NCBI RefSeq assembly: GCF_932276165.1
Contig: NC_064012.1
Span: forward strand, 5,153,501 to 5,217,500
DNA from: Plutella xylostella
Lineage: Eukaryota; Arthropoda; Insecta; Lepidoptera; Plutellidae
Reading direction: 5' to 3'
Length of the DNA stretch: 64,000 nucleotides
The notes under the pieces are model-generated. The model had not been told where the DNA came from and did not search any database. It saw only the letters and a program-made list of their open reading frames with translations. Positions 32,818 through 38,060 of this stretch are shown here, one piece after another (the stretch's first letter is position 1; each line of letters starts with the position of its first letter). A program made the translations under genes and the position numbers.

Positions 32818-34941
32818 TGCGCAAACTGCTTCTGTAGCTGTAAGTATCAAATTATCATTGTCATAAATAGCTTATGCTTTCTTTCATACCCATAATGTGA
32901 TATCACAAGTGAACAGAATGCTAGTCTTTTGAATTAAATATGCTGGCACTAATCGAAATCTTACTCTACAGGACTTTTCCAGAAAGTTAAAACCATATAA
33001 AACTTTAAGCATGTAGAAAAACTTTTGTTTTAACTTTGATAAGGCAGTCATGTGGAAAAGGAGACTATCCTATACAATTTCAGAATATTCAAAACCGCTT
33101 ACCAGCTCCTGCTGATCGTGCTGGTTCTTGATGTGCTGCTGTATGGCCTGCCGCTGCAACGCCTGCTGCTGTAGCTGCTGCTGATACTGCGCCAGTTGCT
33201 GTTGCTGCTGCAACTGAGCTAGTTGCTGCTGAATTATCTGCTGCTGAATCTGTAAATAATAGCAGTTGTAAATGTGCAAAACATTCTGGAAGTTTTCTAT
33301 TTATACTTTTGTTTTTTTCGATGCAAAGTTTCTTCACAGTCATTAAAAGAAGCATACTAACTTCGACTTACTTATACATAAAATAAATGTGTGGATGTTC
33401 TGAGCATTAGTTACAACTTCTTAGTTCTGAGCATTAGGCAAACTATGTTATAAATTCTTATGTTCTTGATAAGATTGTAAAACAAAGGAAAGGAGAGAAA
33501 AAGCATAGCAAAGTAAGAGTCATTTGGACTAGTTATGCATACAACAGATAGTCCATGAATGCAAAGTTTTGTAGTTTAATAGAAACCTCACTTTAGTATA
33601 CATGATTGACTCATGCAATAGTGTCTGACTAAAGTGCTGGAGGTGTAAAGTTCTATTCCCAGTTGAGGCTGATAATCCCAATTACATAAGCACTTGTGTA
33701 ACATTGGTGCTATGTGTGGCTGCTTACATGTACAAAAGTGTTGTATACCTACTTTAAAACACAAATGTTCTAGAAAATAAAGAATATTGATTTGTTATCA
33801 TGGATAAAATGGATACAAAAGAATAGCATTATATAACAATGGATACAAAAGAAATACACCACTATACTTTGGCCAATGAGATAATGCGTTTTTGATGTTT
33901 GCTTATGTCTGGTAAGTAAAGTTGTTTTCATTGGCAATCATCAAATATCTTTGAACATAAATATTCTTCCACCCAAAGGTTGTCTTGAAAAAATCGCTTT
34001 TAGTGATAAAACCACCTTTTTTGTACCTTTTTGTTTGTATTTAAGCTTTGTATAATCTATTCTTGTGTACAAATAAAGAATATTCTATCTATCTATGGGA
34101 TTTCAAATCAATAATGTGAGTAAAACTTACTTGTAACTTGTCATCCTCCTCTTTCTGATTCCGATATCTGAACTCCTCTGGGTTGTGAGTTTCAGGCTCA
34201 GTTTTAGGTTGCTTCAGTTCAGGTGGCCTCCTATAGTTGTTTTGTTTATCTAAGGCTAACAGAGTATTGGCAGCTTCATATTTGTCATCAAAAGTTATTC
34301 CAGCCTTTTCTGCAAGAGTCTCAAGGCACTGCAATGGTCTCTTGTTAGGTTTCTGAGATTGCCTTGGCTTATCAGGCTGGTTATTAGAAACTGGTGACTG
34401 TTTAGGCACTGCTCTTGTAATTGTTATACTGTTTTTGCTACCATCATCTTTCTTATCTGTTTTCGGCTCTAATGTAAAGTAGTTGTTGGGAAAATTCCCC
34501 TCTTTCTCCTTGTCTCCGTTTAGTTCAGACCTTCCATTCTCAATAATAGTTATTGTGGTCGAATTGGAAACTTTTATAGATTTATCTTTGTCATCCTTGA
34601 CTGTAGGGGGCTGACCGGCACTGTGGTTTGGTGACAGAAGCTTCTGAGTTGGAGGCACATGCTGGCTCACCGACACATTCTGAGCTTCTGGAGCCTTCTC
34701 CGCTTTGTTCACCTGCTGGAAGCCAGACGGTTGGGGAGATTCCTTCTCTTGCTCCTTTTTCTTTATACCGTCGAGAATTTCTGATCTGAAAAAACATAAG
34801 TGAATATCAAGCTTAGATGTAGGATTTTAAATAAATAAGAAGAAACTCTTGATGTTAAGATAGACGGACAGAAGACACAATAAAAATGCAAAGTAAAACG
34901 TTAGCACCCAGCAAATAAACTAACCTGTTTGTTGTTGACAT
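3167..34941 (-). CDS. ph: Polyhomeotic, PRC1 Polycomb subunit (30 coding exons)
   Basis: Nuclear chromatin silencer whose SAM domain polymerises PRC1. Exons 5'->3': 34925-34941, 34131-34785, 33103-33249, 32769-32837, 32590-32688, 32232-32408, 31421-31561, 30716-30826, 29280-29395, 28615-28744, 26681-26771, 24304-24467, 23318-23443, 21124-21316, 18658-18806, 17596-17705, 15308-15419, 14656-14796, 13761-13859, 11818-11907, 11178-11249, 7428-7562, 6886-6994, 6226-6320, 5688-5811, 5190-5281, 4742-4817, 4450-4512, 4018-4127, 3167-3382. All introns are GT-AG, phases agree throughout, and the total is 4029 bp (about 1342 aa). Fly-like blocks, from memory: RPLQCLETLAEKAGITFD, AGKPFQGNQ, FPGYTTIP, QCVQVSQ, MFIQ, HD1 (KAMVKPNILTHVIEGYVIQE) and the SAM domain. 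A TAA stop lies directly before the chosen ATG. The FCS zinc finger is absent from the traced path. Individual exon edges could shift, especially in the Q-rich part. Confidence 0.93.
3490..3880. repeat. Six-unit minisatellite (mostly 69 bp) in the last ph intron
   Basis: The phrase gctgccatctag starts at 3490, 3562, 3631, 3700, 3769 and (as gctgccatctgg) 3829, giving spacings of 72, 69, 69, 69 and 60 bp. Each unit carries cttgtacactact and gaacttgtgtcgc. Because 69 is divisible by three, a 110-codon plus-strand ORF runs through the array; I regard it as a by-product of the periodicity. Confidence 0.9.
4018..4817 (-). CDS. ph: ph linker exons between HD1 and SAM (no FCS finger)
   Basis: Three exons (4742-4817, 4450-4512, 4018-4127) encode NRPLREWADKEDKENK..DEPPR, KKQMMDSGANVARITSSNES and an acidic, Ala-rich linker (NESPASQAANVKSEP..) ending in KWT. 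DEPPRKKQMM resembles fly DEPPKKKATMQ, which in fly is followed within about 20 residues by the Cys-rich FCS zinc finger. Here the splice phase (1 nt + 2 nt) joins straight to the Ala-rich linker. I see no CxxC..C..C coding potential on the minus strand in the intervening intron 4128-4449. Confidence 0.85.
4198..4310. repeat. MITE-like palindromic repeat, family C (partial copy)
   Basis: The stretch taatctcagatactaaattg / gattctgaacggttcatcaa and a self-complementary half containing gttgatga match the fuller copy at 31743-31900. It lies in the ph intron where the FCS exon would be expected. Confidence 0.6.
5190..5281 (-). CDS. ph: ph exon 26: HD1 homology domain
   Basis: Reads (D)KGLPKAMVKPNILTHVIEGY then VIQEAGEPFA. 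This matches the Polyhomeotic HD1 box, which in fly reads KAMIKPNVLTHVIDGFIIQE. The first codon is split 1+2 with exon 25 (5688-5811), a Ser/Thr/Ala-rich segment ending KHFAQQAAH. HD1 normally sits just N-terminal to the FCS finger. Confidence 0.93.
5405..5640. mobile_element. SINE/LINE-tail fragment
   Basis: Contains gtccaccacgctggcc and gattggtgg, the reverse complement of wording in the SINE body at 15640-15665. A body of matching lepidopteran repeat character follows, and a tatc microsatellite (about 5650-5680) ends it next to the exon 25 donor. Confidence 0.55.
5688..6320 (-). CDS. ph: ph exons 24 and 25 (Pro/Ala/Ser/Thr-rich linker)
   Basis: Exon 24 (6226-6320) reads VDTATSTMPGKVEPVPTSEP and a Pro/Ala/Val tail ending TPQ. 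Exon 25 (5688-5811) reads VVTTTASVATSAAATVAPVS.. and ends KHFAQQAAH, leading into HD1. The acceptor of exon 25 follows an unusually C-rich tract on the minus strand (5818-5875), seen on the plus strand as G6-G7 runs. Confidence 0.8.
6057..6086. repeat. Perfect 12-bp-arm hairpin flanked by 9-bp direct repeats
   Basis: Arms cacagacgtcta (6057-6068) and tagacgtctgtg (6075-6086) enclose gtataa. The 9-mer ccagtgtcc occurs on both sides (6049-6057 and 6087-6095), like a target-site duplication around a very small palindromic insertion. It lies in the intron between ph exons 24 and 25. Confidence 0.7.
6725..6864. mobile_element. Palindromic MITE with about 45-bp inverted repeats
   Basis: Left arm gtacggtcagctgcataag..tatacacttctgtaccttg and right arm caaggttcaaaagtgtata..cttatgcagctgactgtac are near-perfect reverse complements around a short centre. 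There is no coding content. It sits immediately downstream of the ph exon 23 donor. Confidence 0.8.
6886..6994 (-). CDS. ph: ph exon 23: Ala-Pro dipeptide repeat
   Basis: Reads TPVPPVQIAPQPAAAPDPAP followed by an (AP)n run and AT. The plus strand is (G/C)GGGGCGGG-rich over 6889-6960 and could form G-quadruplexes on the template strand. The last 20 bp of the exon and its donor are duplicated at about 6565-6597. Confidence 0.85.
7428..7562 (-). CDS. ph: ph exon 22
   Basis: Phase-0 exon reading VTTNMSSPQLTLQAGQGMVA, then AAPVQTPMQQG.. and HVKTEDDKSTL. It has a good polypyrimidine-CAG acceptor (tttatctccacag) and a gttagt donor. The exon is Gln/Pro-rich and not a named domain. Confidence 0.85.
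7691..9337 (+). mobile_element. Complete Tc1/mariner-superfamily transposon (Tc1 type, DD34E)
   Basis: Terminal inverted repeats of about 50 bp start cactcgcgagcaaccaaatc at 7691 and end with the reverse complement at 9337 (few mismatches). They are flanked by TA at 7689-7690 and 9338-9339, the expected target-site duplication. The element is about 1.65 kb with a single transposase ORF. It lies in the ph intron 7563-11177, antisense to ph. Confidence 0.95.
8026..9057 (+). CDS. Tc1-like transposase, apparently intact (343 aa)
   Basis: Cut-and-paste DNA transposase. The N-terminal paired-type helix-turn-helix (about residues 5-50, AVAAQLHLSQSAVSRVYRRF) is followed by RRPRTGR and a second DNA-binding segment. 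The catalytic core has D150 (SVLFTDECRV), D245 (MHDNARCHTA) and E280 (SPDLNPIEHLWDELK). D245 and E280 are separated by 34 residues, the Tc1 DD34E signature. The ATG at 8026 was chosen because MDTTPEEAAQ starts the HTH cleanly; codons upstream lack an ATG in frame. No stop or frameshift is seen, and aataaataaat follows the TGA. The length is normal for the family. Confidence 0.95.
   Translation: MDTTPEEAAQVVALLQQGLSQRAVAAQLHLSQSAVSRVYRRFQETGAFNRRPRTGRHRCTSERDDRFIVSTSLRNRHLTGVDVQQELRRVRQVAVSEWTVRRRLKEANLTPKRPASGPKLTAGHRQARLQFAREHLDWSIAQWRSVLFTDECRVCLHGSDRRGRVYRRPGERFAQCCFAETVAYGGGSCMMWAGISLEGKTALVFVPGGGRGGGLTADRYITDILLGHVVPYAEFVGEDFVLMHDNARCHTARVSRQFLREKELRTMDWPALSPDLNPIEHLWDELKRRVRARNPVPASVDELKTALLEEWDGIPQETVKKLIRSMRNRLQAVIRARGGNTKY
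9338..11177. other. ph intronic sequence between the Tc1 element and exon 21
   Basis: AT-rich intron with no coding exon that I can support. The only structured item is a palindromic MITE at 10909-11056. Confidence 0.6.
10909..11056. mobile_element. Palindromic MITE, family B
   Basis: Begins agccccaatttcgccatact and ends with its approximate complement (agtatggtgaaatttgggct), with cataaccagggatt / aatccctggttatg in the arms. Related copies lie at about 13570-13712, 26863-27019 and 31599-31746, all inside ph introns. Confidence 0.8.
11178..11249 (-). CDS. ph: ph exon 21
   Basis: 72-bp phase-0 exon reading GLPLEGSQLISTSLVHMPGL then LSQE. The acceptor is gatgacgtcacag and the donor gtatcg. No named domain. 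Confidence 0.75.
11818..11907 (-). CDS. ph: ph exon 20
   Basis: 90-bp phase-0 exon reading TLVQGGLVQTSMSMAVQHQA then SMNSATSMQT, with a ggtttttcag acceptor and a gtaagt donor. Gln/Ser/Met-rich. Confidence 0.85.
13570..13712. mobile_element. MITE family B, 5'-degraded copy
   Basis: Shares ggtcataacaagggattag, tgacacatctgtcc, aatttaatatgga and a terminal gactatgatgaaactaggc with the other family B copies. The left end is eroded. Confidence 0.7.
13761..13859 (-). CDS. ph: ph exon 19
   Basis: 99-bp phase-0 exon reading LGGMGQPGSLGGPMPQQQQG then TITQVQTLQQQPQ. The acceptor is gcgtccccag and the donor gtgaat. Confidence 0.85.
14490..14613. mobile_element. Palindromic MITE, family E
   Basis: Carries ggggcgcatttaagacgtg and acaaaagtt at one side and their complement (aacttttgccacgtctta) at the other, with a tgcgcgatgtgag-type centre. 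Sister copies are at 18151-18268, 28337-28481 and 62881-63010. Confidence 0.75.
14656..14796 (-). CDS. ph: ph exon 18: glutamine tract
   Basis: Phase-0 exon starting with eleven Gln codons (mostly CAG), then LLQQQTQQHMLQQYQQGC, INMQGLGQGMQTISMLHP. The acceptor is tttaccctcgcag and the donor gttagt. The opposite strand shows Cys- or Leu-rich shadow ORFs because of the repeat. Confidence 0.88.
15308..15419 (-). CDS. ph: ph exon 17
   Basis: Completes the split Gln codon from exon 16 and reads LLVMNSGQMTPIASVQDKGQ then MNKNLQQQAMQQQVMQQ. The acceptor is ctttctgtcctcag. A complete SINE is inserted only about 24 bp upstream of this acceptor. Confidence 0.85.
15444..15779 (+). mobile_element. Complete tRNA-headed SINE with 11-bp target-site duplication
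   Basis: The head ggtagctcagtcgggtaag resembles a pol III A box, and gggtccgaatccc about 50 bp later a B box. The body contains ccatcgctcttacggtgaag and ccaccaacccgcagtggacc. The flanking direct repeats gggtaaagtta are at 15433-15443 and 15780-15790. It is not scored as a tRNA because no anticodon arm or closed acceptor stem can be built. Confidence 0.85.
17085..17595 (-). repeat. Degenerate tandem copies of the ph exon 16 end and donor
   Basis: The plus-strand phrase actcactgttgcttcggctgt, which is the exon 16 3' end plus its donor, recurs in decayed form near 17110, 17226, 17388 and 17504 at roughly 110-160 bp spacing. Between copies lie repeats of caaaaagcaactctatcaca. This looks like an old tandem duplication of the exon 16/intron junction, now diverged. 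Confidence 0.65.
17596..17705 (-). CDS. ph: ph exon 16
   Basis: Reads SKHRGKAGVRSPAPAAKQDA then ANQTNKMQHQMQQPKQ and ends with two bases of a Gln codon completed in exon 17. The acceptor is cttcgcccctacag and the donor gtgagt. Confidence 0.8.
18059..18115 (+). mobile_element. SINE head fragment
   Basis: agcggtggtagcacagtcgg and cacggcaaagatgcg match the first 50 bp of the SINE at 15444; the rest is missing. Confidence 0.65.
18151..18268. mobile_element. Palindromic MITE, family E
   Basis: Starts gggctaatacggggcgcatt and ends with the complement (aatgcgccccgtgttagtagccc), with a tctccgtcgcgctcactct centre. The terminal repeats are well preserved. Confidence 0.8.
18384..18657 (-). repeat. Two extra tandem copies of the ph exon 15 3' part
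   Basis: The exon 15 end and donor recur at 134- and 140-bp spacing. Putative exons 18518-18615 and 18384-18481 (98 bp each) start after tactag and end ATG|GTAC like the main exon 15. Each starts with a 2-nt codon remainder and ends in phase 0, exactly like exon 15, so either could replace it without a frameshift. The copies are nearly identical, and the spacers carry tagtatatagctagt repeats. Confidence 0.8.
18658..18806 (-). CDS. ph: ph exon 15
   Basis: Completes the codon split with exon 14 and reads SSMSCATPTGSKPRADGNKP, then RPLSTILPSAG and PAASVSTQTSAAQPPM. PASSVSTQT-like wording also occurs in fly Polyhomeotic. The acceptor is tctctccccccag. Confidence 0.85.
18857..19033 (+). mobile_element. 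Diverged SINE copy
   Basis: gcatagtggataagagcta (A-box-like), a decayed B box, and ggttctcttacggtg..gaaggtaaatatcgtgag match the SINE body at 15540-15600. Confidence 0.6.
19570..20035 (+). mobile_element. 3' end of a non-LTR retrotransposon
   Basis: One frame at 19877-19960 reads RRTVDGELRAQGLSWTEARA, the conserved C-terminal tail of lepidopteran endonuclease/reverse-transcriptase elements. It is followed by a (caa)n 3' tail near 20010. Upstream sequence shows decayed RT-like content with stops. Confidence 0.6.
21124..21316 (-). CDS. ph: ph exon 14 (conserved MFIQ block)
   Basis: Reads TGGQTMQFAPWQISGALPQV, WTGGLQAGTLPAGGLL, APNPIFIRGSQPDQSMFIQ, HSPQNVQHN plus one base. The arrangement IPW/APWQ..G..P..PN.I..R..QPD..MFIQ is shared with fly Polyhomeotic. 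The acceptor is cccaatcttccag. Confidence 0.92.
21908..22045 (-). mobile_element. Retrotransposon 3' tail fragment
   Basis: catcatcatcatcatcc then cttcactgctggacttaagcc, ggagcgccaccaca and cggccttcc-like wording. This is the reverse complement of a LINE tail also seen at 27260-27340, 29030-29262 and 61840-61925. Confidence 0.65.
22050..23310. other. ph intron 13 sequence, unremarkable
   Basis: AT-rich intronic DNA between exons 14 and 13. No exon-like ORF or clear repeat family seen apart from the LINE tail ending at 22045. Confidence 0.5.
23318..23443 (-). CDS. ph: ph exon 13
   Basis: Reads VMSSGKASGKAGGGQVPTQC, VQVSQPVLGQPPAQAQIISPLQ in phase 0. QCVQVSQ is shared with fly Polyhomeotic. 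The acceptor gccattgcgcag is duplicated 63 bp upstream (about 23506), giving a possible in-frame 21-codon extension. Confidence 0.88.
24304..24467 (-). CDS. ph: ph exon 12 (FPGYTTIP block)
   Basis: Reads (T)PFPGYTTIPAIPTTQNQTFV, FSPLGVINSQPSILPAHSQS, TVSIGQQQKNEMHK. The FSP.NVISPQ-like and tetrad IPT/IPTTQN wording aligns with fly Polyhomeotic. The acceptor is tgtttccactcag and the donor gtcagt. Confidence 0.9.
26334..26462. mobile_element. Palindromic MITE, family A
   Basis: Arms ggtttcaataactctatcta.. and ..gatagagtattgaaactg, with a central ttcatacgattttgaca / tgtcaaaatcgtatga palindrome. A sister copy is at 3001-3129, just outside the ph stop codon. Confidence 0.8.
26681..26771 (-). CDS. 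ph: ph exon 11 (AGKPFQGNQ block)
   Basis: Reads VIAAGKPFQGNQLAPHMITA then QGKQVLQGQA plus one base. Fly Polyhomeotic has the near-identical VITAGKPFQGN. The acceptor is ttgttgtag and the donor gtgagt. Confidence 0.92.
26863..27019. mobile_element. Palindromic MITE, family B
   Basis: agccccagtttcaccatact ... gactatggtgaaactaggc, with tgacgtatgtttgatgacat in the centre. Best-preserved copy of the family in this window. Confidence 0.8.
27027..27189. mobile_element. Palindromic MITE, family F
   Basis: gacgaacgaacaa ... ttgttcgttctttcgtc arms and an inner gcttaatacaacgaaatagag motif. Sister copies are at 39271-39427 and 42856-42993. It sits immediately next to a family B copy. Confidence 0.7.
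27260..27340 (-). mobile_element. Retrotransposon 3' tail fragment
   Basis: actcatcatcatcatcagcc, ccactgctggacataggcct and cccaaggagcgccaca form the standard lepidopteran LINE tail read in reverse. Confidence 0.7.
28337..28481. mobile_element. Palindromic MITE, family E (diverged)
   Basis: gcctagcacgaggcgcaaga ... gcgtcttgtgccccatactaggcc arms, with tcgtgacaaaagtgttct and its complement inside. It is just downstream of ph exon 10. Confidence 0.65.
28615..28744 (-). CDS. ph: ph exon 10
   Basis: Completes the codon left by exon 9 (AG+T) and reads RVQVIQQPLQNSTYLQQLYN, AQGPLLMPGNIALHPGINSQ, QIQ. LxxPGxLxxQxIQVI-type wording matches fly Polyhomeotic. The acceptor gtggggccacag was chosen because the nearer gcgtgcag would create a TGA at the junction. 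Confidence 0.85.
28983..29262 (+). mobile_element. Non-LTR retrotransposon 3' end (RT C-terminus plus tail)
   Basis: atctgccgaagaaccgataacc, gtggagaccacgaataggc and ggttaccggtggtggcttg are decayed coding words of the WAGHICRRTDNRW..WRPR tail of lepidopteran LINEs. The tail ggcctatgtccagctgtgg / ggctgatgatgat follows. It ends about 10 bp from the ph exon 9 donor. Confidence 0.75.
29280..29395 (-). CDS. ph: ph exon 9
   Basis: Reads QVQQQQQSAAGIQQQANSIS, TMPPLQSLPPNSQHPQQI plus two bases. The acceptor is ccattatcag-like (cag at 29396-29398) and the donor gtagaa. An alternative start three bases in (29392) is possible. Confidence 0.8.
30305..30715 (-). repeat. Tandem 121-bp duplications of the ph exon 8 end and donor
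   Basis: A 121-bp unit recurs with starts at 30420, 30541, 30662 and 30783 (atgctcacc). Each unit holds a 75-bp core encoding VSMSHDASHQ..SSMHQ, a gtgggt donor, a tctctctctgt tract and a gcgcgggcag acceptor. The extra cores are 30595-30669, 30474-30548 and 30353-30427, all phase 0. The first carries a His-to-Gln change. The last has a TAG at 30398-30400. Confidence 0.9.
30716..30826 (-). CDS. ph: ph exon 8
   Basis: Phase-0 exon reading LVDGQTLVLHGQ then VSMSHDASHQQTVTVVAS, MPSSMHQ. The acceptor is ctttcccctcag and the donor gtgggt. Its last 75 bp are the template of the tandem array downstream. An internal gtgagc at 30785-30790 could act as an earlier donor. Confidence 0.85.
31421..31561 (-). 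CDS. ph: ph exon 7
   Basis: Phase-0 exon reading GVSGQSVQHTQQFNVPGIGE, VNLSFLTSPHGNLTLLDKGQ, KGDIKPQ. The acceptor is aatatttcatcag and the donor gtattt. Confidence 0.88.
31599..31746. mobile_element. Palindromic MITE, family B
   Basis: agtgccaatttctccatagt ... actattgaaaaattggagctt arms, with tgacacatctgtcaagaat and ggagatgacgtataattg inside. It begins 38 bp upstream of ph exon 7 and abuts a family C element. Confidence 0.7.
31743..31900. mobile_element. Palindromic MITE, family C
   Basis: ttaatctcggataataaatt, gattctggacggttcatcaa and their complements (ttgatgaaccgtgcagaatc, tttagtatctgggattaa) make long arms. The 4198-4310 element is a second, partial copy. Confidence 0.75.
32232..32408 (-). 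CDS. ph: ph exon 6: glutamine-rich
   Basis: 177-bp phase-0 exon: QQQQHQQQAQQQ.. with three AQQQQQQ repeats, then HQQKQEQHQLQHGNQQQD, LQQQKFLQ. CAA and CAG codons are mixed. The acceptor is tttgttatag and the donor gtaaat. Confidence 0.88.
32590..32688 (-). CDS. ph: ph exon 5: Gln/His only
   Basis: 33 codons, all Gln except scattered His (QQQHQQQ pattern). The acceptor is cttttgtgtgcag and the donor gttaat. The phase-0 boundaries on both sides mean that skipping it changes only tract length. Confidence 0.82.
32769..32837 (-). CDS. ph: ph exon 4: glutamine tract
   Basis: 23 codons: LQKQFA then an uninterrupted run of 17 Gln (CAG block followed by CAA block). The acceptor is gatacttacag and the donor gtataa. 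Confidence 0.82.
33103..33249 (-). CDS. ph: ph exon 3: glutamine-rich
   Basis: 49 codons: IQQQIIQQQLAQLQQQQQLA, QYQQQLQQQALQRQAIQQHI, KNQHDQQEL. Heptad-like spacing of Leu/Ile among Gln suggests a helical or coiled Q-rich segment. The acceptor is tattatttacag and the donor gtaagc. Confidence 0.9.
34131..34785 (-). CDS. ph: ph exon 2: N-terminal region with conserved CLETLAEKAGITFD box
   Basis: Largest exon (655 bp). It starts SEILDGIKKKEQEKESPQPS, is Ser/Lys/Asp-rich, and contains KRPLQCLETLAEKAGITFDD at about residues 155-175. In fly Polyhomeotic the same position reads RPLKCLETLAQKAGITFDE. It ends EEDDKLQ before gtaagt. The acceptor is cttatgttttttcag. Confidence 0.93.
34925..34941 (-). 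CDS. ph: ph first coding exon (MSTTN)
   Basis: ATG at 34941 preceded directly by an in-frame TAA. Reads MSTTN plus AG, then a gttagt donor. The 2-nt remainder pairs with the single A at the start of exon 2. A possible upstream acceptor (ttgctgtag, near 34984) would let this exon carry 5' UTR from a distant promoter. Confidence 0.7.
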
Positions 34942-34999
34942 TTAGTTTAAGGTTATGTTAGTGTTTACTTATAATAATTTTCTACAGCAAATCAAACCA

Positions 35000-37600
35000 C
35001 AAAATATTATTTAAAACTAAATGAATATTATGTTAAAGTTGAGAAGAAGTTGATTATTCACTAAAGTCATAGACCTTTACTCAAACTCAAATACTTCTTC
35101 TACCAATTGCTATGCAATCTGATAAAGAATAATAAGATTACTGTTTTAATCAAAACGATTCGGAAACTTTATACAACACCATAACTTAGTTTAATTTGAT
35201 TTATCAAAGCCATTTAAAGAAAGTTTTGTTGTTTTGATAAGTAAAAGTTTTCTTTTCAAACTTGTATTTTGTCGCAATGGCAATCTGACTTTATCTGACG
35301 GACCGGACGACGTTTTTGCCTGTCATTTCTGCCAGTGTCGTATTCTGTATTTAGTTTTTGACAAGCTAATATTGATTGTTCTGTGGTTAGAACGTACAAT
35401 ACTTCCATATGATATTGGCGGAATTTACTGTGCTAGTCACGCACAGTACAAGTCTGAGATTTTAACCAATTTTAAACCATTTTAGGCTTATTTTAGGTAT
35501 TATTACTTTTAACCACCTTTTGACATAATCTTAAGCCCCGTTGCATAGGAAGTGCATAGTGGTGCATAGAAATTAGATTTTTTTTATTTTTTTTTGTACT
35601 AAAGATTTTTATTTTTATTAACAGCAAAGCTGATTTTGTGTTTCTTCTTGTTAGAGAAGTAGGTAGCTACTTTATGTTGTTGTGGTCGAACAAACGATCC
35701 CATGTTTAGTGATGTACTATGAGGCGTTTGTTAAGGTCGATATTATAAATACAAAAAAAACTACTTAGGTAGGAAATTTAGAATCGCAACAATTTATTTT
35801 GAATTTGTATGTAACCGGGATGTAAGTAGGTATGTTTGGATCTTTTCTCATCACTTCAAAACTACTGAACATATTTTTATAAATGAGGTATTTTATTGGA
35901 TGCTTCTTGATTGAACAATGTATATAGCTAAAAGTTACGTCACTACAAAGTGGATGTGGCGCGCTCTAAAGGACATAAACCACAAGCAGTAATTCATATA
36001 GAATTACTACTACTAAGAAAAATACGTTTTTCAAATACATATTATCTATTGTCAAATATAATACCTATTATTTATTGAAAGACAGAGTATTTTAAAAGTG
36101 CATTCATTTCAAAACGGCGTTACGGCCCGCAACCTTTCACATGCGTGCAAATATGGGTACACCGAAAAGCGGGTGACTCGCCGGTGAGTCAACTCTGACT
36201 ACCCCTTCGGACATTACAGTCGTGAGCATTATGTGGTTACTGTGTGTAGGTATACACTAAAAAATAATATTTTAATAATAAAAAAAAGTTTTGTTAATTT
36301 CCTAGTTAGGTATTATGGTATACAATACATACCTGTTATAAAAGTATGAAACTATAAATAAATTATTCTCGTGATTATCTCAACGCTCACCATTAATAGA
36401 ATGTGGGTTGGTATGGTATATGTTTATGATGATCAAGAAAATATTTATTTTATTCATAGGTGGGTAAAGATAGGAATGCGATTTTTCTATAGATAAATGG
36501 CATATTTTTTATTATAGATTTACTAAAATTATTTAATTACCATTTCAGTTTTAATGTCTAATCGTATAAGTAACTATTCTAGTGACGTATACATAATCGT
36601 TTATATTTAGATCTTTGGTTGTAAAAATCAGGTAGGTACACAAACTATAGTGTAGTCAATATATTATTAATTACCTATAAAATATTAAAAAAGAAGCAAT
36701 ATAAATTTTACTTACATAGGTATTATAGTTCACTTTAGAATTTATCTAGGGGGTAACTAAGGGTACTGCCATTGATAATTATTATAATATGAACCTACCT
36801 AGTAGGTTACACTACAACGAGAAACGCATAATGTCAATTGATGACATTACCACACGTGATGCTTGTTTGTAGGATTACAATAATAATAATTAAACAACAT
36901 TTTAAAATAAGTATGCTCAAAGGCTGAGACTAGCATGAGGAAATGATGCAGTAAATAAAGAATGCTTATTTTATTCCTACTCGTACAAAGTATTATAAGT
37001 ATATTCAGTGGCAGCTTACTAACTTACCTTATATAGGTACCTAAAGGAGTTTAATGACTTATTATTTATAATACGCCCTAATGAGATTGTAAGGGTGCCT
37101 CCGTTACCAAAGGAACCCTAACAAAAACTTCACGTCTGGCGTCACTTCACAAGGGGAAGCAAAAAAATAATGAAAATGTGCGAGGGGGAGAGTGTAATGC
37201 GATCGCGTGTGCAATAGAATGAGATAGACTGTATTCACTAGGGGAACAAGAGCACGAACCGGTTCTGCATGTGTGCAAGCAGACGGCGGCACCTTCCCTC
37301 CCCTCGGCTGTCGACCCTCGGTCTTTTAAACCTTGAATAGCTGGCTTTTCCCCACAGAATTGCAATAATAATAATCACTTAGTAATAATGGGCACGTATT
37401 CCTAAAAAACGTTTATACACGTTTTTTTATACATTATGATAGGTTCCTAAGAAACAATATTATTGTACTTCTACGGTGGTATCGCAAAATTTACTTTTAT
37501 GTTTGACACTGATCAGTTATTCGTCTAAACCCAAGAGCCTCATGAGTCTCATGACTGGTTGTCTCAATAGCAATAACACAATGTGTGAATTTCAAAACAC
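35000..37600. other. AT-rich sequence upstream of the ph first coding exon
   Basis: No coding sequence supported. A lepidopteran repeat (ccgaaaagcgggtgactcgcc .. ctgactaccccttcgg .. agtcgtgagcat) lies at about 36165-36232. Copies are also at 25633-25688 and, diverged, at 20975-21045. Confidence 0.5.
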
Positions 37601-37664
37601 CAAAAGCACACGCGATGCCTTAACTCTACTCGCACTTAAAAGTAAAAAAATAAAATAAAAATAC

Positions 37665-37699
37665 CTTTTAGTGTAAAAACCATAAGAACAACGTTCCAT
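37665..37699 (-). CDS. ph: Candidate alternative first coding exon of ph
   Basis: ATG at 37699 reads MERCSYGFYTK plus AG, followed by AAAAG|GTATTT. The 2-nt remainder fits ph exon 2 exactly, giving ..TKRSEILDG. An in-frame TAA lies upstream. GC-richer, CCAAT-bearing sequence lies 200-350 bp further upstream (37900-38060). No transcript evidence; a chance match is possible. Confidence 0.35.
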
Positions 37700-37879
37700 C
37701 GTTTCAAAATAAAGAGTTAACTGAATCGTATGCGCCGCCTTCCCATGCGGCAATAATTAAAAGGAAATGAAAATAAAAAGGTAAGGATTGATACATTCGC
37801 ACAGGTGAAAGTAAACACAACACTTATCCACAAAACGACATACAAACACACTTTATCGATAGTCCAGTTCCCGTTTCAT

Positions 37880-38060
37880 TGCAACAATAACCTTCTTTCT
37901 AAATGGCGTAACACTACTGCGCGATCTACGCGTGCTGTCTGTTGGCGCGCGGCTGCTTACTTCCCCCGCCCGCACCTCATACCCTGCACCTTTCTGTGAA
38001 CCTCCGCCAATAGAATGGAGGTGGCAATCTAAAGCTTGCGATTGGTCAATTTGTTTTACG
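37880..38060 (-). promoter_or_regulatory. Possible CCAAT-containing promoter
   Basis: Locally GC-rich block in AT-rich surroundings, with CCAAT motifs in both orientations (gccaatag, gattggtcaat on the plus strand) and several CpGs (gcgcgatctacgcgtg, gttggcgcgcggc). It is placed to drive the candidate exon at 37665-37699. No TATA box or clear initiator. Confidence 0.3.
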
